In this document: piece after piece, positions 14,564 through 16,675 of the stretch
How positions within the stretch are numbered: position 1 is the stretch's first letter
How the letters are laid out: each line of letters starts with the position of its first letter
DNA from: an uncultured Leuconostoc sp.
GTDB taxonomy: Bacteria; Bacillota; Bacilli; Lactobacillales; Lactobacillaceae
Direction: 5' to 3'
NCBI RefSeq assembly: GCF_946222815.1
Contig: NZ_CAMJRK010000025.1
Location: 1 to 16,675, forward strand
Length of the DNA: 16,675 bases
Notes under the pieces: model-generated
Told to the model about the DNA's origin: nothing
The model's input: only the letters and a program-made list of their open reading frames with translations
Database searches by the model: none
Position numbers and translations under genes: made by a program

Positions 14564-15461
14564 GATTCGTCTCCATTGTATATTCTAATATTGCCATCCT
14601 TGCGAAAACCCCATTAGTCATTTGTTCGAAAATACGTGATTTTGGCGCTTCAACAAATTCGTCAGCAATTTCCACGTCACGATTGACTGGTGCGGGATGC
14701 ATAATAATTGCCTGCGTTTTTAACTTTTCATATCGTAGCGTATTCAATCCAAACTGCGCATGGTATTGTTTGGTTAAAAAAGTTTGATTTTCAGTCTGTG
14801 TGATACGTTCATGTTGCACACGAAGAAACATCACAACATCAAGTTGTTCCCAATTTTGATCAATCGCCACAAATTCACCAAATTGACTAAAATCGTTTGG
14901 CCGCCAATTTTCAGGCCCGGAAAATGTCATATTAGCACCTAATTTTTTCAAAATTTCTGCATTCGAACGTGCCACACGAGAATGCATGAGATCGCCAACA
15001 ATTCTAATATTTAACCCGTCAAAATGACCAAATTGCTCATAAATTGTCACCAAATCTAGCAAACTTTGAGAAGGATGCTGTCCACTGCCATCACCAGCAT
15101 TCACCAGCTGTGGTATAGCGTGCCCACCTGCACTTAAAACATTTTCATACCAACTCGTGACACTATGTCTAATAACAGCAACATCAACACCAATTGCTTT
15201 TAATGTTTTCAAGGTGTCAACCAAACTTTCGCCTTTTGACATTGAACTACTTTGAGGATCAATTCTAATTTGTTGAAAACCCAACTTATTTTCTGCCATT
15301 TGGAAACTACTATGCGTACGTGTTGAATTTTCAAAAAACAAATTGCTAACCGTCAAATTTGTCTGACTGGGCTGCGCGCCTAACTTAAACGCTAATGCCC
15401 GTTGAATTAATTTTAGCACATCAGATTCATTTACTGAATTTATATTCAAAAAATGTCGCAT
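14550..15461 (-). CDS. pyrB: Aspartate carbamoyltransferase, catalytic chain
   Basis: Condenses carbamoyl phosphate with aspartate, the committed step of UMP synthesis. The 303-residue protein has the carbamoyl-phosphate site STRTH (46-50), the KGES loop (K76-E78), GDGSGQHPSQ (124-133) and HPAPVNRDVE (255-264). The residue after STRT is His rather than the more common Arg. No regulatory chain (pyrI) is present, as in other Firmicutes. It is the first gene of the operon, with AGGAG (15466-15470) before the ATG and the PyrR-type attenuator immediately upstream. It overlaps pyrC by 14 bases. Confidence 0.97.
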   Translation of the reverse strand: MRHFLNINSVNESDVLKLIQRALAFKLGAQPSQTNLTVSNLFFENSTRTHSSFQMAENKLGFQQIRIDPQSSSMSKGESLVDTLKTLKAIGVDVAVIRHSVTSWYENVLSAGGHAIPQLVNAGDGSGQHPSQSLLDLVTIYEQFGHFDGLNIRIVGDLMHSRVARSNAEILKKLGANMTFSGPENWRPNDFSQFGEFVAIDQNWEQLDVVMFLRVQHERITQTENQTFLTKQYHAQFGLNTLRYEKLKTQAIIMHPAPVNRDVEIADEFVEAPKSRIFEQMTNGVFARMAILEYTMETNHATH

Positions 15462-15474
15462 AATACTCCTTTTT

Positions 15475-15514
15475 ATACAAAGAACCGCATAAGTCTTTCG
15501 ACTTACGCGGTTCT
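15475..15514 (-). terminator. pyr operon attenuator terminator
   Basis: On the minus strand AGAACCGCGTAAGTC (15500-15514) pairs with GACTTATGCGGTTCT (15481-15495): 15 bp with one G-U and a GAAA tetraloop, followed by a U-rich tail that is interrupted by G and A. It ends 10 bases before the pyrB ribosome binding site core. Confidence 0.9.
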
Positions 15515-15595
15515 AGAAAATTACGGTCAAAGTATAGACTCTAACCCTAGTATCTAAAAGCCTTGCAAGTCTCTCTGGACTTAATTAAAGGTTTT
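15500..15595 (-). promoter_or_regulatory. PyrR-binding hairpin and antiterminator of the pyr operon
   Basis: On the minus strand AAGTCCAGAGAGACTT matches the PyrR-binding loop family (a hairpin with AGUCC-AGAGAG in the upper part). It forms a stem AAGTC/GACTT, extended by CCTT/AAGG and AAAA/TTTT across internal loops (15556-15595). Its 3' arm, GACTTGC-AA-GG (15561-15571), can instead pair with the terminator 5' arm CCGCGTAAGTC (15500-15510), giving an antiterminator. This is the known three-way PyrR switch: with UMP bound, PyrR would hold the hairpin and the terminator forms. The pyrR gene itself is not in the window. Confidence 0.88.
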
Positions 15596-15607
15596 ATCGT
15601 TTCTCAT

Positions 15608-15636
15608 ATATTATCATTTTTTTTACAACTATGCAA
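15608..15636 (-). promoter_or_regulatory. Promoter of the pyr operon
   Basis: On the minus strand TTGCAT (15631-15636) is followed after 17 bases by TAATAT (15608-15613), which is preceded by TGA, an extended -10 form. The -35 box starts two bases beyond the lepB stop codon. Confidence 0.6.
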
Positions 15637-15638
15637 AC

Positions 15639-16271
15639 TCAGTTCGCAAAGAACAATTTGTTTTGACTATTAACATTTTGCTTAGCGGTCTTATTTGAAT
15701 TCCAAAAAGGTACATAAACCTTTCCTCTAATATGTTGCTTATCAATAAAGCCAAAATAACGACCGTCATTAGACACTGACCGATGATCCCCCATGACAAA
15801 ATATTCACCTGCTGGCACTTTACTATGATTACGATCTTTCTCTTGCCATTGATCAGTAGCAGATAACGTTTTTAATGACCACGTGTCGCCAAATGACATT
15901 TCAGTCCCTTGTGTTCGCTCATTAATACCAATATAATTTTGATTAACTAGTTTGTTATTCACGTATAAATTAGAGTTTTTGTATGAAACTGTATCTCCTG
16001 GTAAACCAATGATTCGTTTGACATAATCTTTTTCACCAGCTCTGATTCTTGGGTCTTCTTGACGTGCATCAAACACGACAACATCACCACGTTTATATTT
16101 AGAAACTTTGCTTAACAAAACGAGTTCATTATTTTGCAAGTTAGGCATCATTGATGGTCCATTAACTTTTACAAATTCGAATACAAAAACTCGAATTAAT
16201 GACACCGCAACAACAGCTACTAAGACCGGTACAATCCATTCTTTTAGAAGCTGAACAAATTTATTTTGCAT
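15639..16271 (-). CDS. lepB: Signal peptidase I
   Basis: Cleaves signal peptides from secreted proteins at the outer face of the membrane. The 210-residue protein has one N-terminal transmembrane helix (about 12-32). The catalytic Ser-Lys dyad is S40 (GPSMMPNL) and K85 (YVKRIIGLPGD), and the C-terminal box is GDHRSVSNDGR (161-171). The single anchor and short length are of the Gram-positive type. The ribosome binding site (AGAAGAGAG) is weak. A terminator hairpin stands upstream, so it needs either readthrough or its own promoter, which I cannot place with confidence. It has no terminator of its own, and its mRNA could run into the pyr leader. Confidence 0.95.
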   Translation of the reverse strand: MQNKFVQLLKEWIVPVLVAVVAVSLIRVFVFEFVKVNGPSMMPNLQNNELVLLSKVSKYKRGDVVVFDARQEDPRIRAGEKDYVKRIIGLPGDTVSYKNSNLYVNNKLVNQNYIGINERTQGTEMSFGDTWSLKTLSATDQWQEKDRNHSKVPAGEYFVMGDHRSVSNDGRYFGFIDKQHIRGKVYVPFWNSNKTAKQNVNSQNKLFFAN

Positions 16272-16293
16272 AGTATTTCTCTCTTCTTATGTC

Positions 16294-16319
16294 AAAAAAG
16301 CAATCAAATTATTTGCTTT
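16294..16319 (-). terminator. Terminator after the yheA-like gene
   Basis: On the minus strand AAAGCAA (16313-16319) pairs with TTGCTTT (16297-16303) around a nine-base loop, followed by U's (16294-16299). It lies six bases after the stop of the upstream gene. The tail runs into a TTGACA (16290-16295) that could be a -35 box. Confidence 0.75.
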
Positions 16320-16324
16320 CACTC

Positions 16325-16675
16325 TTACTTTCGTAACTGTGCGTATGCATCAGCTACAGGTTTTGTGATAATATCATTTAGTTCCGTAAGCAATTTATTT
16401 AATGCTTGCTCAGCTGTCAAAAGCGCGGTAATCAAGTCATTTTTCTGAACCTCAGCTGCGATGACATCCCACTCTTTTTCTTGTTCTGAGCTCGGTTGTT
16501 GCTGAACCTGCATCATTTTTTGTACAGCAATCTGTACTTCTTGGAACTTACCAAACAAATTCTTAGCGTCTTCATTATTTTGAATGTCATCAAAAGCTTT
16601 CTGCCATGATGTATATTCTTGTGTTTGCTTAAGTACATTTGCCATTTCATTGGCGTTATCATAAATATTAACTGT
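16325..16675 (-). CDS. yheA: UPF0342 family protein (YheA/YmcA/YlbF-like), 5' end cut off
   Basis: A small helical protein of the YlbF/YmcA/YheA superfamily (UPF0342). An internal Met (16645) could be mistaken for the start, but the open frame continues to the window edge as TVNIYDNANE, then MANVLKQ. That N-terminus, (M)xVNIYD-ANE, is the family's normal start, so the ATG should lie just outside the window. About 116 residues are visible: LFGKFQEVQ in the middle, a Gln-rich linker with QVQQQPSSEQE, and the C-terminal LNDIITKP segment typical of UPF0342. Relatives in Bacillus act in RNA processing and development (YlbF, YmcA), but YheA itself has no clear role. It precedes lepB, separated by a terminator. 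Confidence 0.85.
   Translation of the reverse strand, partial: TVNIYDNANEMANVLKQTQEYTSWQKAFDDIQNNEDAKNLFGKFQEVQIAVQKMMQVQQQPSSEQEKEWDVIAAEVQKNDLITALLTAEQALNKLLTELNDIITKPVADAYAQLRK

Noticed and set aside
1..16675. CRISPR array, insertion sequence, prophage, tRNA or rRNA gene
   Set aside because: I looked for spaced direct repeats, transposase or integrase frames, and tRNA cloverleaf signals and saw none.

Overview
The window is a low-GC Gram-positive chromosome segment, most likely from Leuconostoc or a close relative in the Lactobacillales. Evidence for this is the strong AGGAG ribosome binding sites, the sigma-A type promoters, a Gram-positive SOS box, a T-box leader, a PyrR-type attenuator, and the gene order pyrB-pyrC-carA-carB-pyrD-pyrF-pyrE, which resembles lactobacilli. 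The genus is inferred from the proteins and was not checked by a search.

Left part (1-3,730): a T-box leader on the minus strand, reading out of the window, is followed by the translation block frr, pyrH, tsf and rpsB, all on the minus strand. Terminators and promoters cut this block into three transcription units (rpsB, tsf, pyrH-frr) rather than one long operon.

Middle part (3,733-6,670): a minus-strand pair encodes a GIY-YIG protein and an NPPY methyltransferase (yazA/yabB type). Divergent from it is plsC, which converges on yneF with a shared terminator. Then comes lexA with a perfect SOS operator over its own promoter. A single perfect DnaA box lies between yneF and lexA.

Right part (6,670-15,640): a seven-gene minus-strand operon encodes every enzyme of de novo UMP synthesis. 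It is preceded by a complete PyrR-type attenuator. With pyrH on the left, the window covers the path from bicarbonate and glutamine to UDP, but it has neither pyrR nor pyrK. Upstream of the operon are lepB (signal peptidase I) and the 5'-truncated yheA-like gene at the right edge.

Most of the window is ordinary housekeeping DNA and I do not see an undescribed multi-gene system. The best leads are the T-box leader with room for only a very short Stem I, a class 1B type PyrD without a neighbouring PyrK, a His-Pro-Asp instead of His-Pro-Glu in the CarA glutaminase triad, and a structured rpsB leader.
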